Shown here one piece after another: positions 12,002 to 24,519 of a DNA stretch of 64,000 nt. Position 1 is the first letter of the stretch; each line of letters starts with the position of its first letter. Below the pieces are notes generated by a model. It was not told the DNA's origin and did no database searches. It saw only the letters and a program-made list of their open reading frames with translations. This stretch comes from Anaeramoeba flamelloides (lineage: Eukaryota > Metamonada > Anaeramoebidae). The stretch covers positions 9,982,001 through 10,046,000 of the forward strand of contig JANTQA010000033.1 of NCBI GenBank assembly GCA_027625915.1. The letters are read 5' to 3'. The translations under genes were made by a program, and so were the position numbers.

Positions 12002-14797
12002 TATATATATATATAATATAATATAAAAAAATATTATAAAAAAGGGCGAGAAGGAGTTTAATAAGGAGAAACTCTTTTCCCTTTAATGTTTGGATTTATT
12101 GGTCACTTTTTTTAATGAAAAAATAAATGATTTATTTAATCATGTTCAAATTTTTGGAGACGGGCTTAAATAATCAAGGGAGATACTCCAGAAATAGACA
12201 AAAAGTTGATAATAATTTCTAAATTTGATCAAAAATTTTCCATTGATTCTAAATATTGATAAAACTATAAAATCGTACAGTTATCCGGAATAAAATACTT
12301 TAAAATTTGGCCAGAAAAAGAGTAACTTTAACAAAAAAAAATTAAATCAATAAAAGATCTCTTCAAAGTATTAAAATCTTTTTTAGCACATAATACTATC
12401 CCAGGTAGTAAAATTACAAAACTTCTAATAGATAAAACATAAGTAAATTATTCTATGTATTAGTTATTATTATTTTAACTTAAAACAATTAAACTCAATT
12501 GCTAATTCTTTAAATAAAATAATTTAAAATTTTTAAAAAATAAGCATACAATCTCCAAGAATTATATCTAAAACTAAATAAATAATTCAACAAAGTCAAA
12601 ATTTCATTTTAATAGTATAAGATACAAATTCAAAATTAATTTAGAAATTCTTGGTTTTGTAAACGTATCAAAAATAAAAATTTTCCAAAAAAAGATAAAT
12701 AAAAATATTCTAATAGAAAATAAAATATTTATAATTATTAGATAAAATATAAATAATTTTAGTAAATAATAATAATAATAATAATTGATTTAATAGTAAA
12801 GAAGATATAAAAATATTAGATATAATAACAATTTTAATTAACACCCATATCATTGATTACCTAGAAATTTTCATTTTTATGAATTAAATTGACTTATTTC
12901 CATAATAAAAATCAAAAATAAGTGAACTTGAATGAATTCTGTTCATAAACTTGAAAAAATAAAAATAAAATATTAGAAATTTTCTTATTATTTCTCAAAT
13001 TCAAAAAAAAAAAAAAAAAAAAACTAATATTAATAATAATCAGTATTCCTTTTCTGATATAAATTTATATGAAATTTGGATCACAGTAAATATTCTAAAT
13101 TAGTACATAGAAATTTAGAACATATTCAAATAATTTGAGTAAAAAATAAACCATTTAGAAATTTTCTTAATTTAGAATTTTGTTGTAGTTAAATTTGGGT
13201 CCAAATTAAGTCAATTTAAAGTGCTGTACCTTTTATGATTATTGATTATAAATAGTTTTTTTTTTTTTTTTATTTATAAAGATTTAAAAAATTGTGAAAT
13301 AATAATAAATCGTGTCGATAACTTAAAGCCTTAATACAAGTATAAAAACAAAAAAAAAAGTAATTTTTTTATTCTTTTTTTGGTAATTAACTTTTTTGTT
13401 ATATCCACAAGTTATCGTTTTTCAACCAAGTATTTGGCTAAGTTTGATTAGTAATCATTTTTAAATTTCCGGCGATCTTTTGTTCATGGGATTTTCGAAA
13501 AGGGATATTGATAAAAATAGACAAAAAATTGATATTTTTTGCTTTTATATTGATACTGTGACTTTATATCTTTGTATTATTCCCAACCCATTAAAAAAAT
13601 AAAATTATGGTATTAATTATTACTATCTAAAAATTATATTAAAAGATTTTTCTTGAAGTCTTATGTTGGATTTTTTGCCTTTTGAAAAAGTATTTTGTTA
13701 AAATTTTTAATTTAATGGTTTGTTTTTTTTTCTCATATTTTTTTCAGTTCATAAAAAAAAAAAAAATTGATTTGAATTGTTCTTTGAATCAAAAAATTAT
13801 TTTATTTACAAGTTTACAATAATTTTTGCCAATTTTTTGAAATTAAGTAGATTTTTATAGTGGGTTATTCTAAAACCCAGGCCTTTTGTTATAATTAGTA
13901 TTTTTGATTCACAGTCTATAGCTAGTGATAAGATTTCTTTCTTCTTTCAAAGGAAAATATTTTTTTTTAAATTATTTAGAAATATGTTGAATTTTGAACT
14001 TTTTAAAAACAAATAAAATGGATCAAACTTAGAAGAACAATTATTGATTTCAGAAAATTGACATTAAAAGTAAGTTAGGATTTGGGTTTTCAGATTTTAA
14101 CTTTCTTTTTGAATTTCAAGAAGTGGTAAAATTTTCTAGATTTAGATATTTTTAAAAGTCAATCGTCCCTTAATCTATTTAACCAATTTTTACTTTACAA
14201 TTGTATTGTTGGAGATCAAAAAGAGTATGTTATTGTATTCGAATTTATATTATATCGAAACAACTTTTTCACTAAAATTGTTAAAAAAGTCAATTCATTT
14301 GAACATTTAATTCATTTTTAAGAATTTTGTTCTTCTTGCTAAATGGGAATTTTCTTTTAAATTTTTGAGAAGATTTATTTTGGCCAGAACTTTCGCCAAA
14401 TAAATACAATTAATTTTATTCCTTTTTTTTTTCTTACCATAAGTACCATAAAAAAAAAAACAACAGATTAAAGAAGTTGGTTTTATCATTAGACGTTTCG
14501 AGTAAAACTTTCTGACTAATTAAGACAAATAATGTCAGCAATAAAAGGATTTATTTTGATTAATTTTATTAATCCTTATCTTGAAAGAGTGTGTAATTCG
14601 TTGCAAATTGTAATTAAAAAAAATCAAACTCACTGTAAAAATATACAGCCTGAGGATCTGCTCTGATTGAAATTCATAGTTCTACCAAAAATTGATTCAA
14701 CAAGCAATAAATAATTTGCTTGAAATAAAAAATCATTTTTAATTATATTGTTTTTTGTTTCTTTTTTGTAACGACTCGATACATTATTTAAACAGAA
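12002..14797. other. Gene-free AT-rich region
   Basis: I recognise no gene here. Between about 12040 and 13022 the sequence is A-rich, contains scattered fragments that might be a heavily decayed plus-strand LINE, and ends in a run of about 20 A (13003-13023). I cannot align it confidently to the other copies. The rest is low-complexity spacer leading to the TMEM181 start. Confidence 0.4.
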
Positions 14798-17700
14798 ATG
14801 CAAACAGATCAAATGAGAATGAAAATAGATACATGGGATAAAAGACACTTTGTTTGTTTTTTTATTCTCTTGGTCTTATTCACAATTATTGGAATTTCAA
14901 TTGGTGCAGTCGGACCAGAAGTTTATCAAGAACAAGAATTACAGTATGACTTTGAAGAAAGGAAAGTAAAAATCCTTTTGGAGATTGACGACTTAAATAG
15001 GTTAAACCAATTTATAAATGTAGACATCCATTTCAAAAACAAATTCTCGGTTAGTGTAAAAGAAGACGTACAATTTAATCTCACTCTTAGGGGATCTGAT
15101 GATAAAAAGATTCCAGAAGATCAATGGAAAATAGTTGGTGAAACCGTACACAAACGTCAAGTTGTTTGTGAGGTATAGAATCGTTATTTTTTGGATCGTG
15201 CCCTTTTTTTTTTTTATTTATTTTTTCAGAACCCAAAAAGAAAAAAAAAGATCCAACGAAATTTAAGCACAACAAAAATCTTTTTTTTTTTTTTTTTTCC
15301 TTCTTTCTTCAATATTAAAATTTAATATAGCCCAACTCAAATTGTACAAAACATACAATAATTAATGAACCATATCTGTTTTATCAAAACTATTTCGCAA
15401 GCCTTGAAATTACCAATATTGCAAAAGAAGATTATTTTTCAAAAGCTTTTGTTGATGTTTGTTTTTTTTTTTTTTTTTTTTTTCATTTTTTTTTCAAACC
15501 TTTGTTTTCTCAAGCCTTCTATTTTTAAAAACAAAAAAAGGTGAAAATTTAACTGAAAAAACAAGCTAGAATTGCAATTGTTAAATTTTCTGAATAATTT
15601 TTGTGTATTTGAGATGTAAAGGTGTGATAATTATGATTTTTCATCTAAATAAAAATTGAAGAAAGCCTCTTATAAAATTGAAAAAAGCAAACTTGAAATT
15701 AAAATATTCCCTAATTCTATTGACATTTATAAGTAGGATCACTTTTTGAATTTTCAGCAGCTCTTTGGAACTTTTAAAAATCTTGAATACTTTTAAGGAA
15801 GTAGGTACAGCCTTTTTAAATAAGTGAGGACTTTTTTTTTTTTTAGATTGCGAGAATTAAAACTTTAATAAAGTTTTCTATTTTAAAAAGTGTTTTTCTT
15901 CCAACCCCAACCTCTACCCCACATTTAAAGGTTGACCCTTCACTTTTGTAAAATGGAAAACCTTCAAAAAGTTTTAATTCTAAAAAAGTTCCTCACTTTT
16001 TTAAAATAGAAAACTTTATTAAAGTTTTAATTCTCGCAATCTAAAAAAAAAAAAGTCCTCACTTTTTTAAAACGGTTGTATTCTCTTTTTTCCATTTTTA
16101 AAAATTTTAATTGTGGTAACATTACTGAAAAATGATTTTTTTTTTATGAGTACAAGAAGATATGGAAACTTTGAAACCAAAATACCGTTCTACTTACTCT
16201 GTTTCTGAAAAGAAAGCGAAAAGTAAATCAGAGTTGAAATCTTGAATTTTTCAATTTTTTGAATCTTACATTTTTGAATTAAAATTTTTGGTTTTAATAT
16301 ATTTTGTTTAGAATCAAGAAGTTTGTTTAGAGAATTGTAGAAATTAATTAAAGAAAAAACCAAAAAAATATACTTGGGAAGGTGTATATTTTAAACAAAT
16401 CTTTTCTTTTTGAATACCAAACAAAAAAGATCACCTTTCCAAATAAATTTGTTGAAATCAAGAAGGAAAAAAAAAATCGATAAAATCCTATTTTCCAAGA
16501 TTTTTTTTGTCTTTATCTTCTTAATTTGAATGAATACAAACAATTTATAACCTGAACCTCTTTTCTATTTATATTTATTGTTTTTTTGACCAAAGCTATT
16601 TTTTTACAAATTTGTTTACTAAATTCTTTTTTCCAAATATTTTTATCAAAAAAAACCAAAATAAAGAATACTATTTCAAAAATTAAAATAAAGGGGTTGA
16701 ATTCTCGAAATCAAAAAACAACTTCAAAAGATTCTACTCAAAGAGAAAAAAAATAATGATAAAAAAATTCAATCGATTTCATAATTATTTTGGTTTTAAC
16801 AATTTTGATGTAAAATTTATTAATTTTAAAATCAAACCAAATTCATCCAATAAATCATTTTTTTACTGAAGAAGAATCCCAAAAATCTCATATTTTCTTG
16901 AACCAAAACTAGAATTTGATGAATTAAACGAAAATGGAAATTAAAATTCATTTTGGAAATTCTTTAGAAACAACAAGTAATTTGTTTCTCAAAAATTTTC
17001 CAAATAAAAGTTTTTCCATATCAGAATTAAAAATAAAACCAAGTAAAAAGCAGGGATTGTATCGAAAATTATAAACAAAAGAAATAAATGTTTTTTTTTT
17101 TGTTTCTTCTTTGGATTAATTTTTGAATTTTTTTGATTTCCTTTTTTTTGTTGGTAGGTAAATATATTAAACTAGGATATATTCCACTCCCCTTTTTCAT
17201 TAAAACATCAATGTATTTAGTTAAAGCAATTCTTTTAATATTTCGATTTCTCAGAGAAACTGGTACACTCAAAATTGATAAAATGTACTTACCCCCTACA
17301 GGAATTTATTACTCTTATTTATTTTTTTTCACTAAAAAAGGATAGAGTTATTATTTTTATCAACGATTCACTGAAACTTGATATACAGCTTCATTTACAA
17401 ACTTTAGAGAAAATTTTTTCCATTTAATAATAAATGACCAGTATTTATTTTCAGGTAAAAAGATCAGATCCTTTTTTGTTTGGATTTTTGGATCAAATTC
17501 TAATTAGTAAAATACAATTTTGCAAAAAAAGTTTTATTTTTAGGAAATCTCACTTTCATTTTAATTTTTGATCGTTTTTATAGAACAAATAACCTTTTGG
17601 AAACTTATTTTATTTTAAAAATACAATAAAAATAAACCAAATATTGAATCCTTGAAAATCAGAAAAAAATTAATCTTTTCTTTTGTTCACAATAATTTAT

Positions 17701-20700
17701 TAAAAATTCTTGAAATTTAAAAGATTATTTAATATAATTATTTGAAATATTGAGAGTACAAAAAATAACATCAAACATTTTATAAAATAAAATATTTGAA
17801 AAGTTTTTTTATTTTTTTTTTATTATATTTGTTCTGTGAAATTAAACAAAATTTCAAAAACTGTGACTCGAATGAAATAATAAATTGAAAAAAAAATATA
17901 TATTCATTAGTATTCAACAATAACAAAATTTTCAAATCTGATTAATAATTCACTTTTTAAAACTTGTAAATACGCAAAAACCTGATATTTGAAAAATTAA
18001 AAAAAATAAACCCAAATACTCAAAAAAAAAGTGAGTCACAATTTGTGAAATGAACCTTACAGATTTTTTATTACTAAACCTTTAATGTAAAAAAAAGTTT
18101 AACAAGAAGATTTTTTGCTATTAATTATCTGAATTTTAAAATACATTACATATTCTCAATTTTCTTACTGATTATTTGACTTTTCTAAGATCTTTTTTTT
18201 TTACCCTATTTGATCTTTTGCAAAAAAAAAAAAGTATCAAAAAAAAAAATTAAAAAAGAAAAGTATCAAAAAAAAAAGAAAAATCAAACAAAAGAAAAAC
18301 AAAATCTTATTTAAAAATAATTTTGATAATAAGATAAAATGAGCCAACATTTTTGGAAAATAGTTTAGTTTTTTATATTGAAAAAAGTCGCAAAAACAGA
18401 GAAATAATATTCAAATATATTAATATATTTAATTTTTGAATTATTACTAATACATAAAATAAAGAATTTTATATTATTAGTTATTATTTTGTTAAAATTA
18501 ATCATTTTCTTTTAATTTTTTTGAGAAAATTTTCAAAATCGATTAATCAATATTTCTTTTTTTAAATAATAAATATCAATTCAGACTGAAGTTATCATTA
18601 AAGTCAGAACAGATATTCATCAAAGTGTAAACATATTCATTTTAAATATGTCATTATGGACAAAATTGACGCATTTTGAAAAAATTAATTTTCACACAAT
18701 TTGAAAAATATCATCAAATATCCTCTAATAAACCTAAATAACAAATATGTTGGCCAATAAGAACAATGATAAAAATTACAAATAAAAAACAAAAACAAAA
18801 TTTTTTTGTCAAATTTCGTTTTTTTAAATAAATTGATTTTTCACAAAATGAACTCGATCAAAAAAATTTGTGATAATGGAAATGTTATTTGTCACACAAT
18901 TAATAATTACCAGAATTTCTTTTTTAAAAATATTGTCAACAATAATAAAAATGTCTTCTTGGATTATTGTGAGTTAAGATGTATTTAATATTAACATCAC
19001 TTCCGTTCACAGAACTTAAATCTTTCGCCAATTCAAACATAAAAGCAACATTATCAATTGTTTTCTTATCCTTCTATTCCTAGAATCATCTTTGTGTTTT
19101 GGAATTAATGTTTTAAAGGAATAAGACAAAGTTCATCACTTGTATGAAAAATATACTATGTTTAAAAAGATAAACATTTTCACCTTGATCTCCCTTATCA
19201 ACAAAGACTCATATTTGCTGTATTAATTAACAGCATTATAGTGTTTAATTTTTTTGATCCCATCTTTGTTTATCTTTTCAGTTTTGGTTTGTTTCACATC
19301 CTTAATTTTTTTTTTTTTTTGGGATTGTTATTTAATTTTCAGATGTGAAAAAAGGTTTTGAATAAGAAAAAAATACTTGTTCGGAAATTTTTAAAAAATG
19401 TTATGATTTTACGTTTTTTATGTAATTGTTTCAGAATATCTCTTTAACTTTCAGATCAAAGAGTCAAAATTTTCAAAAATTACAGAAACATTTTTTGAGT
19501 TCTATAAAAACGTTTATTCTTAAAAGGTAAACAGAAATTTTCTTGATCTATAATTTATAAAGGATCAAAAAAGTAAAAAACCAAATTTTGATAAAGACTC
19601 TTTAGTTCATTCAAATTTATTTTTATAACTTGAAAGCAGATATAATAATTAGAAAAAGTACGTCAATTGCCCTTCATGTAAAAATTGCAATAAAAATTAC
19701 TGTATTTATTCACGAAACAGTTATTTAATTAACTAAAATTAATTTATACATCAAAAATTTTCATTAAAAAATAAAGTTTTTTTTTTTTTTTTTTTATTTT
19801 GAAGGGAGGAAATTAATTTCCTCTTACAGCCATTAAGTTTTACAGAATTTTTCTTGAGAATTTTCTGTTTTATTTGTGAAGTGTTCTAGGTTTTTTTGAG
19901 GTTTTCTATTTTATTTCGAAAATCTATTGATTTTCTAAATAAATAGAAAACTCAAAAAAACCTAACGAAAATCTATTGATTTTCTAAATAAATAGAAAAC
20001 CTCAAAAAAATCCAGAACACTTTACAAATAAAACAGAAAATTCTCAAGAAAAGCGTCGTTAGGTTTTTTTTAATTTTTGAAACGAAAAGAAAATTAAATA
20101 AATTTTTTTATTTCAAAAATTAAAAAAAAATTAGGCACTCTAGGCACCCTACGGCACTTGATCACAAGATTGTTTATTTATATTGTTATTATACCTATAA
20201 TTTTTAAATATTCCTGTCCTTTCCATCCAGAAGTGTTGATTATTATTTTTCTCTAAATTGATTCAGATTTACATCTAATGATTTTAAATTTTCTACTTTC
20301 CAATTGATATTTTCATTATCTTTTTTTTTGAAAATTTTAAATTTTTTGATATATGTTTAAACCCCAAGAATTTCTAATTTCTTTTTTGAGTTTATATCTT
20401 CTTTTATATATTGAAATTCTGACTTGGTCTATATTTGCTTCAGTCTTATATATTATTCTTGGAGAATATGTATTAATTTTTAAAAATTTTGTGACTTTTT
20501 TATTTGTCCAAACATCAATTGAGTTGAAATCTTTTTGAGTTAAATATTAAATATAATTAATCCATAAAATAATTTGCGAATACATATTGATTTAAACATT
20601 TGCAATTTTACCCCATTAGCTAAATTTTGCTGTTTAAATATCATTTTTATTTTTTTAAAATTTTCTTTTACTTTTTTAAAGTTTTTTTATAGATTCTTCT

Positions 20701-23418
20701 CTATTTCTAACCAAATACCTTATATATTTTATTTCAGAGAATTGGTTTGATTTTAAAGTTTTATCAATATTTGGATACATTCCAAATTCTTGGATAATGT
20801 TATAAATTATTATCAACTTTTTGTCAATTTCTCAAATAGGTCCTTCCATTATTAAAATCAAGTCATCTGCAAACATTTGAACATGTTGAACTAAATCTTT
20901 TATATTTTTCATTAAAAAAGTGACTAATAAAAACAAACATTAAATCCGAAAGAGGATCCCCTTGAGAAATCCCAATCCGTTCTTTTTTATAATATTTTTG
21001 TAACCAAATTTTGATTTTTTCATTTTTAATATATTTATTGAGTTTATAATGAACTAATATATGACTAATCATATCAAGACATTTTTTAATATCGATTGTA
21101 ACAATAAAAAATTCTTTATTGTTATATTTCTTTTTTAGTTTTTCAAGTTCAAATAATAAATTTAGAACAGATATTCTTGTTTCTAATTTTTTTTGAAAAA
21201 AGCCCAAATTGAGAATCTGAAACTAGATTCCAAGATTCTTCTATTCATTTATAAATAAGTTTTAAAAAAAACCTTGCTAATGTGTTATTAATTGATATTG
21301 GTCTATAATTTAATGGGATTCCTTCATCGCCAGCTTTATGAATAAATAAAATATTTCTTTCTTTAATAAAATTAATTATTTCTTCATTTGGATTATTAAC
21401 CCACTGTGTAAAAATATTTTATTGAACATTTTTGAAAAAAATTAGATCTTCTTTTTCGTTCTTTTTTTTGGGGTCTAATTTGTAAAATTATATTTTACAA
21501 AAATCTTTGACCGATTTCTTCTTTTGATATTTTAATAAATCATAAATATTTTCCAAACAAAAAATATTTTTCAATATCCATTGGTTTTAAATCTTCAAAT
21601 TTTTTAAAATAATAATCTTTTATTAGTTTTATTATTTTTATTTTAGGTTTTTTGCTAATTTCTTTACAATAATCAAAAGAAGTATTTTCTAAATTTTTAT
21701 TATTTAAAAGAATTTTTGTTGAAGATTTTCTAATTTTATTTAATAATTTCCAATATTTTTGATTAAATTCAATGTTGACTTGATTTATTAATTTGTACCA
21801 TTTTTTATTATTAATTTTTTTAATTTGTGAAATTAATTTATTATCCATAAATAACTTTATGATTTATTTAAATAATTTTTCATTTTCTTTCTTAATTTTA
21901 TAAACAATTCTTTCTTGTTGTAAAAATTGTTTTTTAAATTTTTTAAAATTGTTTTCATTTAATATTTTATAATCAAAGAATTCAAAAATAAACTTTTTTA
22001 TAAGTTTCGGAATTCGGATAAACAATTTAGAAAAATCATGGTTAAAGTGATCAGGAACCACAGATCTTTTGAATTGATACTTTACATGTTATAACTATAC
22101 ATTAAACCCCATTATAAATGAATGGTATTTTAGTAAAATATGTTTTTAAATAAAATTATGAATCCAGTTATTTTAATATGATCAAAAAAATTCTTATTAT
22201 TTTTTTTTTTTACTCTATATTTCTTTTATCTCTTCTATTAATTTTTTTAATTTATAGTTTAAATTTGTAAATCAGCCAATGACATTATTTGAATTATTTT
22301 TTAGATATATCTTTGTCATGCTATCGATTGTTGTAATGTTTTATTTAACTTATAAATTTTATGATATCCCATTCCGTGCTTTTACAATTGAACAAAAATG
22401 GATATCTGTTTTACTTGTTCTACTTTTGTTGTGGAATAATCCTTTGTTTCCAATTATAATCCTTTCCCATTCATCTTTTGTAAGAGTGATTGATGCATTT
22501 TTTTCAGCAACTTTTTTTGTTTGTATGTATGCTTTTTGGCTTTGTATAATTGATGGTCTCAGATATGTACGAACTTTTTTTATATTTTTCTATTTTTTTA
22601 AAAATTTTTATTTATTTTTTTATCAACGATTTAGTATTGACCAATCTATATTTGAATACAAAATATAATCAAATGAAACAATGTAATAACAAAACAAAAC
22701 AAAAAAAAAATGATTAATTCAATAGAAAAAAGGAAATAGATCATTTAAAAAATTTTATTTACCCAAATTGATACCCTTATTTGTGATTTGGATAACCTTT
22801 TTAGCATTATACATTTGGAATAGAGTCCACGAAGCTGATGATCCACAATACGAGACAATTCATGACGTACCAGGATTTCTAGCAGCAGAAATTATTATGT
22901 GGATCTTTTGTGCAATTTACTTACTTTTCCTTCTTTATGCTGTAATCCGATCCTTCATCGAAGTGCGTAAACTAGAAGAGCATAAGAAAAGATTTTATTT
23001 CTTTTTTACCACTTCCGTTATCATTTTAATTTTTTCATTAATTGCGTTAGCCGGAAATTATATACATAAAATTAGAAACACCTCTGGAGAATTTTTATCC
23101 ACATTCACCATTTTCAATGTTTATTTGGTATTAATTACTTATCCATATTTCCCAAGTTCAGAAATGATCAGTGATTTAAAAGATTCGGCTCATTTGAGAT
23201 TAGACGAAGATGATCTTGAAGATGATATGTATCTTGATCAAATAAATTCCCATAGCCAATCATCAAATAATGAAGAGAATATAAACGAGGAGAATTCAGA
23301 CAAATCAGAGAAATCCGAGAAAAAATCAGACCAAAATGAAAATGAAAATGATAATAAAGACGAAGAACAAAACGAAAATGAAAATGAAAACGAAGCTCAA
23401 GATGAGGATGAAAAATAA
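14798..23418 (+). CDS. TMEM181: TMEM181-like seven-helix membrane protein, four exons
   Basis: Modelled exons are 14798-15172, 15331-15456, 22258-22566 and 22726-23418, all joined in phase 0 and giving about 500 residues. Introns are 158 bp, 6.8 kb and 159 bp. Exon 1 starts with 'WDKRHFVCFFILLVLFTIIG...GPEV', matching human TMEM181 'LSKRHFVLVFVVFFICFGLT...GPKV'. Exons 1-2 form the luminal domain. Exon 3 has 'FELFFRYIFV' and the signature 'FTIEQKWISVLLVLLLLWNNPLFP' (human 'WGIEQKWMSVLLPLLLLYNDPFFP'). Exon 4 gives 'FYLPKLIPLFVIWITF', 'HEADDPQYE' and further helices, then an acidic D/E/N/K-rich cytosolic tail. TMEM181 (GPR178) has been linked to toxin sensitivity in mammals; its ordinary role is unclear. 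The exon 2 donor (GTTTGT) is weak, and about seven luminal residues seem missing there, so that junction is the least certain. Confidence 0.85.
15808..16078. mobile_element. TA-flanked foldback MITE with about 88-bp arms, 271 bp
   Basis: The left arm begins CAGCCTTTTTAAATAAGTGA and the right arm, reverse-complemented, CAACCGTTTTAAAAAAGTGA. Both continue through GGAC, a T-run and AGATTGCGAGAATTAAAACT to GTTTTCTATTTTAAAAAGTG. The arms are almost identical over about 88 bp. TA flanks both ends (15806-15807 and 16079-16080). A short spacer with CCAACCCCAACC separates the arms. No ORF is present. The termini resemble those of the element at 42776-42903. Confidence 0.85.
16440..17345 (+). mobile_element. 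Degenerate DNA-transposon remnant, family R2, copy 1
   Basis: The sequence is collinear with 34110-34970. Shared landmarks include TACTATTTCAAAAATTA, AAGTAATTTGTTTCTCAAA and the segment around 17150-17300 that translates in part as 'LGYIPLPF...KMYLPP'. In the copy at 48-49.8 kb the equivalent segment ends 'MYIPPYSPN', a motif typical of the C-terminal part of DDE transposases ('PPYSPDLNPIE'). The reading frame is broken, so the short ORF at 17133-17345 is a relic rather than a gene. Confidence 0.55.
18800..19200 (-). repeat. Dispersed repeat with coding relics, family R4, copy 1
   Basis: Its reverse complement is homologous to about 58330-58690. Shared words include AAGTGATGA(A/G)CTTTGTCTTATT and CCTTTAAAACATTAAT, and the translation 'KTIDNVAFMFELAKDLSSVN' is followed by 'ILTHNNPRR' ('ILTHNSPRR' in the other copy) and an 'INCVTN...FFDRVHF' segment after a frame change. 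Conservation at the protein level suggests a decayed transposon ORF. I cannot name the family. Confidence 0.55.
19777..22075 (-). mobile_element. 5'-truncated LINE inside TMEM181 intron, antisense
   Basis: A T-run at 19777-19795 is the element's poly(A) tail read on the opposite strand. Minus-strand translation in several frames shows an endonuclease-end 'VPDHFNHDF' (compare 'ISDHNTI' in the copy at 44-47 kb), a lysine-rich linker, and RT blocks 'FIVTIDIKKCLDMI', 'GISQGDPLSDLMFVFISHF' and 'VQMFADDLILIM' (about 20850-21200). Most of the endonuclease is missing, as expected after 5' truncation. Several frameshifts and stops interrupt it. Near its 3' end a hairpin array (19835-20160) replaces roughly 300 bp of the C-terminal region found in other copies. 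It is clearly diverged from the 44-kb copy. Confidence 0.8.
19835..20160. repeat. Hairpin array 1 (in LINE)
   Basis: Successive inverted repeats fold back on themselves. The outer arms are GAGAATTTTCTGTTTTATTT with GTGAAGTGTTCTAGG and their complements. The inner hairpin arms include AAAATCTATTGATTTTC. A second hairpin is built on GTTAGGTTTTTTTTAATTTT. It ends with AGGCACTCTAGGCACCC. Related arrays lie at 24520-25066, 57975-58108 and 61918-62498. Confidence 0.8.
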
Positions 23419-24519
23419 ATAAAATAAAATAAAATTAACATTCATATCATTTTTGAAATTTTTATTTTAAATCAATAGTAATTTCTGAAAATTTTTTTTG
23501 AAAAAATTAAAAAGAAAAAAGGGCAAAATTGCTTGAGCATAGATTTTATATTTTCTCCAAATTTACTTAATTTAATCGATGATTTGATTCAGGAAATTTC
23601 ATTTGAAGCTTTCACTTTGATATTTTTTAAATTTTGCAATAAGAGAAAAAAGAAAAAGATTTGGTATTTTGACTAAAAATTAACAAAAAAGGCTAAGAAA
23701 AAGAAATCAACTTTAGTAAATTCTATTTTAACCTTGATATAGAATCACATCAATTTGTATTAAATAAATTAAAAAATTATTTATTTTTTAATTAACTTTT
23801 TTTGCTTTGGAATGCTTATTTCTTGTCTCTCGTTTCCTGTTTCTGTTTTTATGAGAACCTCAATATCAAATAATTCATTTTCTAAGAGTAGATTTAGAAA
23901 ATCAACTAATTTTCTGAGGTGTAATCGAACATATCAAAAGATATTTTTTACTTTTATACTCCAAATAAGCTTTTTTTTTGGAATAAAAACCTTTTGATTT
24001 TTTGGATCAATAAATCAAGAGCCCTAAAAAGAAGTTAATTTTTGAACAAATTCTCAATAATTTTAAGACTTAATTTTCATTCTAGTATTTTATTGGACTT
24101 TAGAACCTTGAGTACTGTGATTCTTAATCTCAATCCAAAATAAATAAATTTATTTCAGTTAAAAACAATCATGAAAAAATTTTTTTAAAAAAATTAAACA
24201 TTTGATAATTTTTCGCTTTTTGATAACTTCACTTATAATAAACACTATTAGTTAATACAAGATCTTTGATCCAAGAATATTCTTAAAGATATTTTACAAT
24301 TTAAGTTGGAAAATTCAATTTTTCAGGTTCTATTAAGATTGTTTTCAAATTTAATAGTAAAAAATTTTACAAATTTTTATTTTTACAGTTAAGAGGTTAT
24401 AATTATATATTTTAAAAGTATTTTAAATTTAATAGATATCTTTCAAATGGATAACCAATTATTTTGACTATTATGAAATTATTTATTGATATAAATTGAA
24501 AAAAATAGTTTTTTTTTGA
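23419..24519. other. Gene-free spacer after TMEM181
   Basis: No gene is recognised here. The 61-codon ORF at 23812-23997 is serine- and phenylalanine-rich, shows no family features, and is probably chance. Confidence 0.5.

Larger units (their letters stand above)
15457..22257 (+). other. 6.8-kb TMEM181 intron filled with mobile DNA
   Basis: This intron separates the luminal-domain exon from the 'IEQKWISVLL' exon. Its neighbours in the same gene are 158 and 159 bp long. It holds a TA-flanked inverted-repeat element, a DDE-transposon remnant, a dispersed repeat with coding relics, and an antisense LINE carrying a hairpin array. The 3' splice site is placed at TTTATAG (22251-22257) because it restores 'FKFVNQPMTLFELFFRY', which lines up with the human sequence. 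The alternative AG at 22275 would lose six residues. Confidence 0.75.

Noticed and set aside
22276-22566. ORF starting at ATG 22279 considered as a separate small membrane protein
   Set aside because: It continues in phase with TMEM181 exons on both sides and matches the middle of that family, so it is an internal exon.
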